Shown here one piece after another: positions 17,778-26,966 of a stretch of 52,274 nucleotides of DNA. Below the pieces are notes generated by a model that did not search any database, had not been told where the DNA came from, and saw only the letters and a list, made by a program, of their open reading frames with translations. Positions within the stretch are counted from its first letter, which is position 1, and the number at the start of each line of letters is the position of its first letter. The stretch is from an uncultured Prevotellaceae bacterium (GTDB taxonomy: Bacteria > Bacteroidota > Bacteroidia > Bacteroidales > Muribaculaceae): positions 1 through 52,274 of the forward strand of contig ONKD01000035.1 in assembly GCA_900318345.1 (NCBI GenBank), in the 5' to 3' direction. The position numbers and the translations under genes were made by a program.

Positions 17778-19856
17778 TTACTCGTCGAGGAGGATGTGCA
17801 TCACCTCGATAGCACTCTTCATGACGTTGGTGCCAGGGCCAAAGATGGCGGCAACACCTGCCTTGTAGAGGTAGTCATAGTCCTGCATGGGGATCACACC
17901 ACCAGCGGTGACGATGATATCCTCACGGCCAAGCTTCTTGAGCTCAGCAATCACGGCGGGAATGAGGGTCTTGTGACCAGCGGCAAGCGAAGAAACGCCG
18001 AGTACGTTCACGTCGTTCTCGACAGCCTCGCGAGCGCTCTCCTCGGGAGTCTGGAACAAGGGACCCATGTCCACGTCAAAGCCACAATCGGCATAACCGG
18101 TGGCAACAACCTTAGCGCCACGGTCGTGACCGTCCTGACCCATCTTGGCAATCATGATGCGGGGCTGACGGCCTTCCTTCTTGGCAAAGAGGGCGGTCAA
18201 GCGACGAGCCTCTACGATTGCTTTGTAACGTCCAACGACTTCCTCACATGCATCGCTGATTTCACCCAGCGAAGCGCGATCCTTAGCAGCCTCGACAGCG
18301 AGCTCGAGCAGGTTGCCCTTGCCGGTCTTGACACACTCGGTGATGGCGGCGAGGTCGGCTTTCACCTTTGCCTCGTCACGGTTAGCACGCAACTTCTCAA
18401 GACCTTCAACCTGTTCCTTGCGAACCTCGGTGTTGTCGATCTCAAGGATGTCAATGGGAGCCTCTTTCTCGAGGGCATACTTGTTGATACCAACGATGGT
18501 CTGACGGCCACTGTCGATGCGGGCCTGGGTGCGGGCTGCAGCCTCCTCGATACGCATTTTGGGCACGCCGGTCTCGATAGCCTTGGCCATACCACCAAGC
18601 TTCTCAATCTCCTCGATGTGTGCCCATGCCTTCTGCACGAGTTCATCGGTCAGAGCCTCTACATAGTAGGAACCTGCCCACGGGTCAATGACCTTGGTGA
18701 TATAAGTTTCCTGCTGGATGTAGATCTGGGTATTGCGGGCGATACGAGCCGAGAAGTCGGTGGGCAGTGCGATGGCCTCGTCGAGGGCGTTGGTGTGCAG
18801 CGACTGGGTGTGACCCTGTGCAGCAGCCATAGCCTCGATACAGGTGCGGCCCACGTTGTTGAAGGGATCCTGAGCTGTCAGCGACCAACCGGAGGTCTGG
18901 CTGTGGGTACGCAGCGACATTGACTTGGGATTCTCAGCGCCGAAGCTCTTCACGATCTTGGCCCACAACAGACGGCCAGCGCGCATCTTGGCAATCTCGG
19001 TGAAGAAGTTCATCGAGATACCCCAGAAGAACGACAGACGCGGAGCGAAGGCGTCAACCGACAGACCTGCGTTCACACCAGTGCGGATGTAGTCCATACC
19101 ATCGGCCAGGGTGTAAGCCAGCTCGATATCGGCGGTAGCACCTGCTTCCTGCATGTGGTAACCCGAAATGGAGATCGAGTTGAACTTGGGCATATACTTA
19201 GAGGTGTACTCAAAGATGCTGGCGATAATCTGCATCGAGAACTTGGGAGGATAGATGTAGGTATTACGCACCATGAACTCCTTCAAGATATCGTTCTGGA
19301 TGGTACCAGCCATTTCCTCGAGCTTAGCGCCCTGCTCCAGACCTGACACGATGTAGAATGCCATGATGGGCAGCACAGCACCGTTCATGGTCATGGAAAC
19401 TGACATCTTGTTCAAGGGGATACCGTCAAACAGGACCTTCATATCCTCTACAGAGCAGATAGACACACCTGCCTTGCCGACGTCACCGACCACGCGCTGG
19501 TTGTCGGCGTTGTAGCCACGGTGGGTGGGAAGGTCAAATGCTACGGACAGACCTTTCTGACCTGAAGCCAAGTTACGGCGATAGAATGCGTTGGACTCGG
19601 CAGCGGTCGAGAAACCAGCATACTGACGAACGGTCCACGGACGGAACGGATACATCAATGAGTAAGGACCACCCAGGAAGGGAGGAATACCTGCTACAAA
19701 CTCCAGGTGCTCCAGACCCTCGATGTCCTCGTGGGTATAAATCGGCTTAATGTCGATGAGCTCGGCATTCTTCCACACTTCGCCCTTGGGGAGCGGATTG
19801 TGCTTTACATTAAAAGCATCATTTGCAATATCGATATTCTTAAAATTCGGTCTCAT
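17778..19856 (-). CDS. mutB: Methylmalonyl-CoA mutase large subunit (B12-binding)
   Basis: This is the catalytic subunit of the adenosylcobalamin enzyme that interconverts succinyl-CoA and (R)-methylmalonyl-CoA in the succinate-propionate route. The 692-residue protein has the TIM-barrel substrate domain (motifs [20 protein letters not shown] at about 72-91 and [13 protein letters not shown]) and a C-terminal cobalamin domain with DGHDRG at 575-580, where H577 is the lower cobalt ligand, plus [12 protein letters not shown] further on. Its start lies 10 bases past the mutA stop, so the two are one transcript and form the heterodimer. No epimerase or MeaB-type chaperone gene is adjacent in this window. 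Confidence 0.96.
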   Translation of the reverse strand: MRPNFKNIDIANDAFNVKHNPLPKGEVWKNAELIDIKPIYTHEDIEGLEHLEFVAGIPPFLGGPYSLMYPFRPWTVRQYAGFSTAAESNAFYRRNLASGQKGLSVAFDLPTHRGYNADNQRVVGDVGKAGVSICSVEDMKVLFDGIPLNKMSVSMTMNGAVLPIMAFYIVSGLEQGAKLEEMAGTIQNDILKEFMVRNTYIYPPKFSMQIIASIFEYTSKYMPKFNSISISGYHMQEAGATADIELAYTLADGMDYIRTGVNAGLSVDAFAPRLSFFWGISMNFFTEIAKMRAGRLLWAKIVKSFGAENPKSMSLRTHSQTSGWSLTAQDPFNNVGRTCIEAMAAAQGHTQSLHTNALDEAIALPTDFSARIARNTQIYIQQETYITKVIDPWAGSYYVEALTDELVQKAWAHIEEIEKLGGMAKAIETGVPKMRIEEAAARTQARIDSGRQTIVGINKYALEKEAPIDILEIDNTEVRKEQVEGLEKLRANRDEAKVKADLAAITECVKTGKGNLLELAVEAAKDRASLGEISDACEEVVGRYKAIVEARRLTALFAKKEGRQPRIMIAKMGQDGHDRGAKVVATGYADCGFDVDMGPLFQTPEESAREAVENDVNVLGVSSLAAGHKTLIPAVIAELKKLGREDIIVTAGGVIPMQDYDYLYKAGVAAIFGPGTNVMKSAIEVMHILLDE

Positions 19857-19866
19857 AGTCGTCTCG

Positions 19867-21714
19867 TCATTTTAACAGTTTAGCGTTGAAGGCTTTTAAC
19901 GTAGCAAGCACGTTGGTGCGCACATTGATGAAATTGGTAACGCCCAAGGCCTTGAATTCATCGGTCTCGGGACCGGCGAGCACGAGCTCGGCACGGCCGT
20001 TGAGTTCCTTGACAGCCTCGGGGATGAGGGCGGCATACTCGTCGTCGCTGGAGCAGAGCACAACCACGTCGGCTTTCTTCTCCATAGCGGCGTCAACACC
20101 TTCCTTAACGGTCTTGAAGCCGTTGTTATCGATCAGCTCATAGCCAGCGCAAGCGAAGAAGTTGTCACTGAACTGGGCACGAGCAAGGCGCATGGCCAGA
20201 TTGCCGATGGTTAGCATGAACACCTTGGGAGTGTTGGCTGCGTGTTCAGTAGCAAGACGAATCTCCTCGAACTGCTCAGCCAGACGCTTGGTGTTAAGAC
20301 CAACAGCGCCCTCTTTCTCCTCATGGTTGCAGCCGCAGTGGCAGCAGCAAGCCTCGCGAGCGTCGGCCTTGTCGGCAGCCTTCTCGGTAAAGTTGGGGAA
20401 CTGGTTGGTACCCAGGAGCTGCTCACGACGCTTAGCCACCTTGTCAAAGCGAGCGTTGGCAGTTGCATTCACGGCATTGATGATGTCACCGCTCTCGAGC
20501 GCGGCCTTGAAACCACCCTTGTCCTCGACCTCGAGGAAGAGCTTCCATGCAGTCTCGGCAAGGTTCTTGGTCAGCATCTCCACATAGTAGGAACCGCCGG
20601 CGGGGTCAACGACCTTGTCGAGGTGGCTCTCTTCCTTGAGCAGGATCTGCTGGTTGCGGGCGATGCGCTCGCTGAAGTCGTCGCTCTTCTTGTAGGGAGC
20701 GTCAAACGGGGTGACAACCAGTGAGTCAACACCAGCCAGAGCGGCACTCATGGCCTCGGTCTGGCTACGGAGCAGGTTCACATAGCTGTCATAGATTGTC
20801 ATGTTGAAGCAGCTGGTCTCGGCATTGACATTCATCATGCATGAATAGTCGTTAGCGGGATTGAACTGCTTAACGATGAGGGCCCACAGTTCACGAGCGG
20901 CGCGGAACTTGGCAATCTCCATGAAGTAAACAGTCGAGATACCCATGTTGAACTTGATGCGGTTAGCCACCTCATCGGCGCTGAAACCGGCATCGGTCAA
21001 CATAGCCATCCACTCGGCACCCCATGCCAGAGCGTAACCCAACTCCTGGTTGATGTAGGCACCAGCATTGTTCAGTGCCAATGAGTCAACGGTGAGCACG
21101 CGCAGGTGAGCAACGGGCTTCACGGCATTCATCAGCTCGGTGGCCATGGCAACGATGTCGCCAGGGAAGGGCTCACCGTGCTTAAAGGTGCGCTTGAACG
21201 GGTTGAAATTGATACTACCCACAAAGGTGTCCTCGCAGCCGTTCTTCTTGCAGAGCTCAACAAGTTCGTTAGCATACTTAACCGCGCACTTGGGGCAGCA
21301 CATGATGTTGATTTCACAGGCGGGAAGGGAGATGCCCTTGAAGAGTTCCTCCAAGTCCACATCACCGTTAGGCATGTGGAAGCCGATCGAGTTGATGCCC
21401 TTATTGAGCACCTCGAGCGCTTTGGCATTGGCAGCCTTCACATCATCAACCATGATGTTCTGGCGCACCTTCCAGTCGTTGTTGTAGCGGGTTCCGCGAA
21501 CATAGGGGAACTCACCAGGGAGTGATTTGGTTTGCTTCAGGTCGGCGATGTCAACGCTGCGGTACAGCGGTTGTGCATCAAAACCCTCGTTTGTCCGCCA
21601 AACCATTTTCTTTTGAAAGTCGGCCCCTTTCAGGTCAACTTCGGCCTTGGCACGCCACTCCTCGGGAGTGACAGGCGCGAATTGGTCGAACAGTTTTTTT
21701 CTTGTTTCTGCCAT
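19867..21714 (-). CDS. mutA: Methylmalonyl-CoA mutase small subunit, with a Cys/His-rich linker
   Basis: The 615-residue partner of MutB keeps the barrel fold ([19 protein letters not shown] near residue 70; [13 protein letters not shown] near 380) but its C-terminal B12-like domain lacks DxHxxG, as expected of the structural subunit. The odd part is a cluster between the two domains, C456, C457, C458, H459, C460, C462 and H464 ([15 protein letters not shown]), coded at 20323-20349. It looks able to bind a metal, and I do not know it as a standard MutA feature. The gene is first in the mutA-mutB operon; a TACCTTTG box on the minus strand at 21791-21798 is the likely -7 element. Confidence 0.94.
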   Translation of the reverse strand: MAETRKKLFDQFAPVTPEEWRAKAEVDLKGADFQKKMVWRTNEGFDAQPLYRSVDIADLKQTKSLPGEFPYVRGTRYNNDWKVRQNIMVDDVKAANAKALEVLNKGINSIGFHMPNGDVDLEELFKGISLPACEINIMCCPKCAVKYANELVELCKKNGCEDTFVGSINFNPFKRTFKHGEPFPGDIVAMATELMNAVKPVAHLRVLTVDSLALNNAGAYINQELGYALAWGAEWMAMLTDAGFSADEVANRIKFNMGISTVYFMEIAKFRAARELWALIVKQFNPANDYSCMMNVNAETSCFNMTIYDSYVNLLRSQTEAMSAALAGVDSLVVTPFDAPYKKSDDFSERIARNQQILLKEESHLDKVVDPAGGSYYVEMLTKNLAETAWKLFLEVEDKGGFKAALESGDIINAVNATANARFDKVAKRREQLLGTNQFPNFTEKAADKADAREACCCHCGCNHEEKEGAVGLNTKRLAEQFEEIRLATEHAANTPKVFMLTIGNLAMRLARAQFSDNFFACAGYELIDNNGFKTVKEGVDAAMEKKADVVVLCSSDDEYAALIPEAVKELNGRAELVLAGPETDEFKALGVTNFINVRTNVLATLKAFNAKLLK

Positions 21715-21790
21715 AAAAAATAAAATATATAGTAACCTTAAAAATTTTGTATAGTCACTGTTGATTGATTATATGTTCAATTCCAATCTG

Positions 21791-21798
21791 CAAAGGTA
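21791..21798 (-). promoter_or_regulatory. Probable -7 box of mutA-mutB
   Basis: TACCTTTG on the minus strand, 77 bases before the mutA ATG. A poor TTTCG lies 22 bases further upstream. I see no cobalamin riboswitch in the short leader. Confidence 0.5.
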
Positions 21799-21944
21799 CT
21801 ACTATTTCCCGAAATAATACCGAAAAAAATACATTATTAATTTTTAAAGCGATTTTTGAAGACATGAAAGCGACTATTTGATGCTTCGCTAAAGCAAAAA
21901 AGCAAATTCCACGTGAAGAAAAGGCAAAAATAAGGAAAAAGTTG

Positions 21945-21952
21945 TATCTTTG
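21945..21952 (+). promoter_or_regulatory. Probable -7 box of the GH18 gene
   Basis: TATCTTTG followed by GGAGG at 21952-21956 and the ATG at 21979. The -33 region shows no TTTG. Confidence 0.45.
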
Positions 21953-21978
21953 GAGGTTAGAAAAAAACTGGCTGAAAA

Positions 21979-22992
21979 ATGACAATAAAACGGATTGTAA
22001 TGATTGCTTGCATGATGATGCTGATGTTGCCCATGCAAGCCGGTAAACACAAGGATGATGGGCCCGTTGTGGCCGCTTATGTCACAGGGTGGAACGCTGA
22101 TATGCCATTGCCTGACTGCTCGGTATTGACGCATATCAACTACGCCTTCGGGAACGTGAACAAGACCTATGATGGGGTCATTATCCAACGCCCAGACCGC
22201 CTACGTCAATTGGTGGAGTTGAAGAAGAACAACAAGATCTATATCGTGCTGAGTATCGGCGGCTGGACGGCTGGCGGATTCAGCGAGATGGCATCGACCG
22301 AGAAGCGGCGCAAAGCGTTTGCAAAGGATTGCAAGCGAATTGTTAAAGACTTCGGGCTCGATGGCATTGACATCGACTGGGAATATCCCAGCAGCAGTGA
22401 AGCCGGCATATCTTCATCGCCTGCCGACATTGACAACTTTACCTTATTGATGAAGGAACTGCGCAAGGCATTGGGCAAGGATTACTTGTTGTCGTGTGCC
22501 ACAATCGCCGATGCCAGATTTGTCGATTTCAAGGCAATCGACCCCTATGTGGACCTGGTGAACATCATGATGTATGACGTGGGCAACCCACCCTATCACC
22601 ACGCTGCGCTCTACCGCAGCGAGATGTCGGGCCGCGTGACGGCCGAGGAAGCGTTTCAGGCACATCTTGACGCAGGAGTGCCGGTGAACAAACTGGTCAT
22701 GGGCGTACCTTTTTACGGCCGTTCAGTTAAGGGCTTTGGCGATAGTTCATTTGGAGCCCTCGTGAAGCGCAACGATGCCACACGCATGTGGGATGATGTT
22801 GCCAAGGCTCCCTATCTGGTCAAGGATGGTGAGATGGTGTGCACCTATGAAGACGCCGAATCTTTGTCCTGGAAATGCAAGTTCATCAAGGAAAAGGGGA
22901 TGCGTGGCGCCATGTACTGGGAGTATCGCTGTGATGACGAGGTCGGGACGCTGCGCAATGCTGTGTGGAACGGCATCATGGGCCAGCCTTAA
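21979..22992 (+). CDS. Secreted GH18 chitinase-like glycosidase
   Basis: The 337-residue protein has a signal peptide (about 1-21) and a single GH18 TIM barrel. The family motif DGIDIDWEYP spans 128-137, with E135 as proton donor and D133 beside it; the earlier SIGGW motif (92-96) and the late MYWEYRCDD segment complete the active site. It should hydrolyse beta-1,4-linked GlcNAc-containing chains by substrate-assisted catalysis, so chitin oligomers, peptidoglycan fragments or host glycans are all possible. No carbohydrate-binding module is attached. It has its own promoter-like box and appears to be a single-gene unit. Confidence 0.9.
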   Translation: MTIKRIVMIACMMMLMLPMQAGKHKDDGPVVAAYVTGWNADMPLPDCSVLTHINYAFGNVNKTYDGVIIQRPDRLRQLVELKKNNKIYIVLSIGGWTAGGFSEMASTEKRRKAFAKDCKRIVKDFGLDGIDIDWEYPSSSEAGISSSPADIDNFTLLMKELRKALGKDYLLSCATIADARFVDFKAIDPYVDLVNIMMYDVGNPPYHHAALYRSEMSGRVTAEEAFQAHLDAGVPVNKLVMGVPFYGRSVKGFGDSSFGALVKRNDATRMWDDVAKAPYLVKDGEMVCTYEDAESLSWKCKFIKEKGMRGAMYWEYRCDDEVGTLRNAVWNGIMGQP

Positions 22993-23096
22993 TGCAGTCA
23001 ATGCGATTACTGGACAAAAGTAGTTTTCATGACATATCACAGGTAATGAATTGATTTTTTTATGCGCGAAGTTGTGAAAATGCGCTTTTTTTTCCT

Positions 23097-23104
23097 TACT
23101 TTTG
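23097..23104 (+). promoter_or_regulatory. Probable -7 box of the ECF S-component gene
   Basis: TACTTTTG fits TAnnTTTG. A TTG at 23072-23074 lies 22 bases upstream, slightly long for a -33 element. Confidence 0.45.
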
Positions 23105-23131
23105 CAGTCTAACTACTAAAATATCATCAAA

Positions 23132-23650
23132 ATGGAAAATAACGCTAGTGCAGTTAGACTGTATTCATTGGGGTGGCGCGAGATGAGCACCTATATGTTC
23201 GCTTTGTTGTTTATTGCTGGTAACATCTTGTTGCCTCAGCTGTGTCACCTGATTCCTCAAGGTGGCCTCATCCTGTTGCCCATCTATTTCTTCACGCTGA
23301 TTGCCGCCTATAAGTTCGGTTTGCGCGTAGGCCTGTTGACGGCAATTCTGTCGCCGCTCATCAACTCAATGCTGTTCGGCATGCCGCCTGTTGCCGCCCT
23401 TCCCATCATCACCATCAAGGGTGTGTTGCTCGCTGGTGCAGCCGCATGGATGGCTAACCGCAGCAAGGGGGCCTCGTTGCTGGCTCTCATCGGTGTCGTG
23501 CTCGGCTATCAGCTTGTGGGCGGTCTCATCGAGTGGGCAATGACAGGAAGTCTTGCTAGCGCCTTGCAGGACTGGAAACTAGGCTGGCCAGGCATGTTAC
23601 TGCAAGCGGTGGGAGGCTGGTTGGTGCTCAACCACCTGTTGCGCAAGTAG
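23132..23650 (+). CDS. ECF-type transporter substrate-binding (S) component-like membrane protein
   Basis: The 172-residue protein is almost wholly hydrophobic with about five or six membrane segments (for example residues 20-38, 45-60, 65-85, 100-112, 115-135 and 150-168). Its size and style match the small S components of energy-coupling factor transporters in Bacteroidetes, which bind a vitamin or metal and share an EcfAAT module coded elsewhere. No EcfA or EcfT gene is adjacent, so the substrate is unknown. The last 58 bases (23593-23650) recur at 24177-24234, beyond the GxxExxY gene, coding the same 18 residues. Confidence 0.65.
   Translation: MENNASAVRLYSLGWREMSTYMFALLFIAGNILLPQLCHLIPQGGLILLPIYFFTLIAAYKFGLRVGLLTAILSPLINSMLFGMPPVAALPIITIKGVLLAGAAAWMANRSKGASLLALIGVVLGYQLVGGLIEWAMTGSLASALQDWKLGWPGMLLQAVGGWLVLNHLLRK
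23593..23650 (+). repeat. 3' end of the ECF gene, copy 1 of a direct repeat
   Basis: These 58 bases code MLLQAVGGWLVLNHLLRK plus stop. They match 24177-24234 at 52 of 58 positions; all six differences are synonymous, including TAG versus TAA. Confidence 0.9.
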
Positions 23651-23670
23651 CTTTTCTCACATATAATTAC

Positions 23671-23689
23671 CGTTAATTTATCATTAATT
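23671..23689 (+). repeat. Left inverted repeat flanking the GxxExxY gene
   Basis: CGTTAATTTATCATTAATT here is the imperfect complement of 24151-24168 (read on the minus strand: CGTTAATTATCATCAATT). The two lie just outside the GxxExxY gene. Confidence 0.55.
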
Positions 23690-23696
23690 TTTAAAC

Positions 23697-24141
23697 ATGA
23701 TAAATCCAAAAGATTATCGAGAAACTGTTTTTAAGATAATCGGAGCGGCTATGACAGTTCACCGAGAATTGAACTGGGGTTTGCTCGAATCGGTATACAA
23801 TGAAGCTCTCCACCTAGAATTACTAGATCTAGGAATAAAACATGAAACAGAAAAGCAATTGCATTGCTACTATAAGCATCATCAATTGGAAAAGTATTTC
23901 CAGATTGATTTATTAGTCGAAGACGATATTATTGTAGAGCTTAAATCTGTAAATAAATTATTGCCGGCACATAGGTCTCAGCTTTTTTAACTATTTGAAG
24001 CTAACTAAGAAACCAATTGGTTTGTTGATTAATTTTGGCCAACCTAGTTTACAAGGTGAAAGGTATGTTTTTTTCAGTGAGAGCAACACGTGTACAGTTC
24101 TAGATAAAAACATGGAACTAGTTTTCCCAGACGATAAATAA
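23697..24141 (+). pseudogene. GxxExxY protein gene (PD-(D/E)XK-like), frameshifted in a T run
   Basis: The first frame gives 97 residues with the signature GLLESVYNEALHLEL (G..E..Y at about residues 28-34) and the nuclease-like core IDLLVEDDIIVELKSV, as in the GxxExxY family (related to PD-(D/E)XK nucleases; function unproven). It stops in a run of six T at 23983-23988. In the next frame the sequence continues exactly as the family does (NYLKLTKKPIGLLINFG, then YVFFSES) to a TAA at 24139-24141, for a total of about 147 residues. One T fewer would restore the gene. It may be a pseudogene, a phase-variable gene or a sequencing error. The segment is visibly AT-richer than its neighbours and lies between inverted repeats and duplicated ECF-gene ends. 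Confidence 0.85.
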
Positions 24142-24150
24142 TTAATGGAT

Positions 24151-24168
24151 AATTGATGATAATTAACG
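24151..24168 (-). repeat. Right inverted repeat flanking the GxxExxY gene
   Basis: Read on the minus strand this is CGTTAATTATCATCAATT, the partner of 23671-23689, differing by one base change and one single-base gap. Confidence 0.55.
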
Positions 24169-24176
24169 TGAAATAA

Positions 24177-24234
24177 CATGTTACTGCAAGCGGTAGGAGG
24201 CTGGTTGGTATTGAACCACCTGCTGCGCAAGTAA
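24177..24234 (+). pseudogene. Second copy of the ECF gene 3' end (18 codons)
   Basis: This is an orphan gene tail coding MLLQAVGGWLVLNHLLRK and TAA. It has no body of its own upstream. It is either the original gene end displaced by the GxxExxY unit, or a second end brought in with it. Confidence 0.85.
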
Positions 24235-24260
24235 ATTCCATCGTTCAATAGACACATTAA

Positions 24261-24302
24261 AACAACACTGCACTGCCATTCTGTTGGCGGTGCAGTGTTG
24301 TT
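24261..24302. terminator. Strong bidirectional terminator
   Basis: AACAACACTGCAC at 24261-24273 pairs exactly with GTGCAGTGTTGTT at 24290-24302, forming a 13 bp stem between the ECF/GxxExxY locus and the convergent rhamnosidase gene. Confidence 0.75.
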
Positions 24303-24327
24303 AATATTGAGAATTAGATGCTGTTTC

Positions 24328-26919
24328 TTAGTTGTTGAGGTTCATCTTGATGGTGTAGCTTCCAGCCTGGTATTCTCTTGACTGCGTTTCACCTGGGAGG
24401 GTAACCGACGCTGTCGCACCCTTGGGGATGGTAAATTTCCAAATCCACTTGTCGCCCTCATATTTCCAGGAACTCTTAATGAGACCTGCAACCGATTGAT
24501 ACTCGGCATCAAGATAGCCCAAACGCTTGTCTGGGATGGGCTTCATGATGATGTGACGGAAACCGGGCTGAGCCGTGTCGGCAGCAATACCTGCTGCAGT
24601 TTCCCAAATCCATTGGCAAACAACACCATAAGCATAGTGGTTGAAACTGTTCATGCCCTGCGGGCCCATGCCTTCTTCAATCATATAGCTGTTCCAGCGT
24701 TCCCAAATGGTCGTGGCACCATTGTCCACCGAATAGAGCCAGCTGGGATTTTTTCGCTGGAAAAGCAGTTCATAGGCGATGTCGCTCATACCGTTCTCGG
24801 TGAGAATCGGCATCAGAATGGAAGTGCCCAAGAAACCCGTCTGCAAGCAATTTCCATGTGCAGCAAAATTTTCACGCAGGCGCTTCAACATGTTGTCTCG
24901 GGCTTGCCCTTGGAACAATTCGTTCTTGAGAGCAAACAAAATCGGCGTCTGCATCGTGTTGAGAATCTCAGCCTTGAACTCACCTTTATCATTGAAAAAG
25001 CGTTTCAGCAGGTAGGCTTTTGCCTCATTGACCATAGTCTCATACTTGGATGCGTCACGGCCAGTGGCTCGAGCCATGTCGCGCATCATAGCGGCATCAA
25101 TCGCCCAGTAGGAAGCACCCAGGTAGCTCCAATAGACACGAGTATCGGACTTAACACCATATTTTCCAAAGGCCTTGCCAGTGCAACTCTCAAGCGGTTC
25201 ATAACTCAGCCAGTCGGCCCACTGATAGTTGCCGTTCTCGGCATTTAGGGCGGTGTGGTCATATTTCGTCTGGTTCACGTGGTCCATGAATTTCTCCATC
25301 GAGGCCCAATGCTGGTCCACAATGTCATTGTCACCGAACTGTTTCCAAACCGTCCAGGGGACTATGATTCCGGCATCGGCCCAGCCCAAACGCATCATGT
25401 CGGTAGACATGGCGCCATATTGTGCCCACGGAGCAACACCAGGATAGGCACCTGTCTCGCTCTGGGTGTCGCGCACATCACGCAACCACTTGCGGAAGAA
25501 GCTGTCAGTGTTGGCAAAGAAGGTTCCCGTCTCGGTGAACACTTGAGTATCGGCCATCCATCCCAGGCGCTCGTTGCGTTGCGGGCAATCGGTGGGCACC
25601 GACAGATAGTTGGAACGCTGTCCCCAAAGCGTATTGGAAATCAGTTTGTTCACCAGTTCGTTGCCCGTAGTGATTTTGCCGATCTCCAAGTCATGGGCAA
25701 TAGAGGTCACCGGAATAGACTTGACACTGTTGATGACCACATCGTCGGTCACTGTGATTGAGATTAGACGATAACCAAAGAACGTGAAATGGGGATACCA
25801 TTCGGCAGGATCCTTGGAATCGGCAAAGGTGTAGTCAATTCTCATGCCTGTTTCGGGAATGCGCAGGTTCTGGCGATGCACACTACCCTCGGGACCATCC
25901 ATGCCGCGGCTCTTCAAGCCATTGCCATCGTTCAGCAATTCAGAGGTAATGCAGGTGAGTTGCGTTCCAGCTTTGGCATTAAACACAAAGGCCGGCACGG
26001 CAGAGCAATTCTGACCGAAGTCGATCACAAGATGCTCACCGGGATGTACAAGCATCGGCTCTCCCCTGGTATATTCCCTGCTGATGACCACTTTGCCATA
26101 GGCCGATGAATCAGCGCCCTCAACATCTTTCCAGATGTAGGCACGGACTGGGGCAAGCGCCAGATCGTGGCGCAGGTAAATCTCAGCGCCGTCAGTCGGG
26201 AGGATTTCTCCCTTGAACTCATCGCTCACGACGGGTCTTGCCAATTCGGGGCTTGTCGGATCAACATCACGTACACGGGCGTCATATTCCTCACCGTCGA
26301 AAATAGCAGCATGTTTTACAGGGCCGGCAATACAAGCTTTCCAATGCTGTGTATCGGTGCCATAGCGTTTCATAGTGCCATCAACGTAGGTCAGCTCCAG
26401 TACACCGCGAAAAGCACACTTCTTGCCAATCATTCCGTCATTGCCGCCAGGCGTGACAATCTTGTCACCCCACCATCCAGGGGTCACCTGTGCCGACAGC
26501 ACGTTCTCGGCACCAGCAGCGGTATTTAATTTGCTCGTTACGTCATAGGTGAATGAACGCTTGGTCTTCATCGGATGGGTGAAACCTGGCTTGAGGACTT
26601 CGTCACCGATGTTCTGACCGTTGACATAGATTTCATACACCCCAAGGCCAGTCGTCATCCACACAGCCTTTGTAACCTGCTGCTCGTTCTTCAACGTGGA
26701 GACGAACCAGTTGGCGCCATCGGCCGCCCTGGTGCCATCCTGTACTTTCCCTGTCACAACAGGGGCGTCGGCAACAGCAATCCATGACGATGAGTTCCAC
26801 GCGTCACCTTCGAGCGTTGGAGCACGTTGCGACATCACATTCTGTTTCGCGGAATTGCAAGCGGTGAGAGTAATGATGCCCGCTATACAGGCTAATTGTA
26901 GCCATTTGAATTTCATCAT
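24328..26919 (-). CDS. GH78 alpha-L-rhamnosidase-like lipoprotein
   Basis: The 863-residue protein has a lipoprotein signal with lipobox LTAC (Cys21), so it is lipid-anchored, probably in the outer membrane or periplasm. Beta-sandwich domains occupy about residues 40-400, and the (alpha/alpha)6 barrel of GH78 starts near 410. The signature DCPQRNERLGWMAD at 444-457 carries the acidic residues implicated in catalysis in this family, and a C-terminal beta domain (about 770-863) closes it. It should release terminal alpha-L-rhamnose from pectin or plant glycosides, though some GH78 relatives act on other sugars. It has no SusC/D neighbours. Confidence 0.88.
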   Translation of the reverse strand: MMKFKWLQLACIAGIITLTACNSAKQNVMSQRAPTLEGDAWNSSSWIAVADAPVVTGKVQDGTRAADGANWFVSTLKNEQQVTKAVWMTTGLGVYEIYVNGQNIGDEVLKPGFTHPMKTKRSFTYDVTSKLNTAAGAENVLSAQVTPGWWGDKIVTPGGNDGMIGKKCAFRGVLELTYVDGTMKRYGTDTQHWKACIAGPVKHAAIFDGEEYDARVRDVDPTSPELARPVVSDEFKGEILPTDGAEIYLRHDLALAPVRAYIWKDVEGADSSAYGKVVISREYTRGEPMLVHPGEHLVIDFGQNCSAVPAFVFNAKAGTQLTCITSELLNDGNGLKSRGMDGPEGSVHRQNLRIPETGMRIDYTFADSKDPAEWYPHFTFFGYRLISITVTDDVVINSVKSIPVTSIAHDLEIGKITTGNELVNKLISNTLWGQRSNYLSVPTDCPQRNERLGWMADTQVFTETGTFFANTDSFFRKWLRDVRDTQSETGAYPGVAPWAQYGAMSTDMMRLGWADAGIIVPWTVWKQFGDNDIVDQHWASMEKFMDHVNQTKYDHTALNAENGNYQWADWLSYEPLESCTGKAFGKYGVKSDTRVYWSYLGASYWAIDAAMMRDMARATGRDASKYETMVNEAKAYLLKRFFNDKGEFKAEILNTMQTPILFALKNELFQGQARDNMLKRLRENFAAHGNCLQTGFLGTSILMPILTENGMSDIAYELLFQRKNPSWLYSVDNGATTIWERWNSYMIEEGMGPQGMNSFNHYAYGVVCQWIWETAAGIAADTAQPGFRHIIMKPIPDKRLGYLDAEYQSVAGLIKSSWKYEGDKWIWKFTIPKGATASVTLPGETQSREYQAGSYTIKMNLNN

Positions 26920-26966
26920 ATCTATTATTTTTGAATTTTGATTATTTACTATGACATCAATTTTAT

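Noticed and set aside
17796-18923. Long open frame on the plus strand (375 codons) opposite mutB
   Set aside because: It is antisense to a certain gene, resembles no family and is typical of shadow frames in GC-rich coding DNA with strong codon bias.
20242-20724. Plus-strand frame of 160 codons opposite mutA
   Set aside because: Antisense shadow of a confident gene, with no family likeness.
21715-21830. Possible cobalamin riboswitch ahead of mutA
   Set aside because: The leader after the -7 box is about 70 bases, AT-rich, and shows no B12-box-like sequence or folded core.
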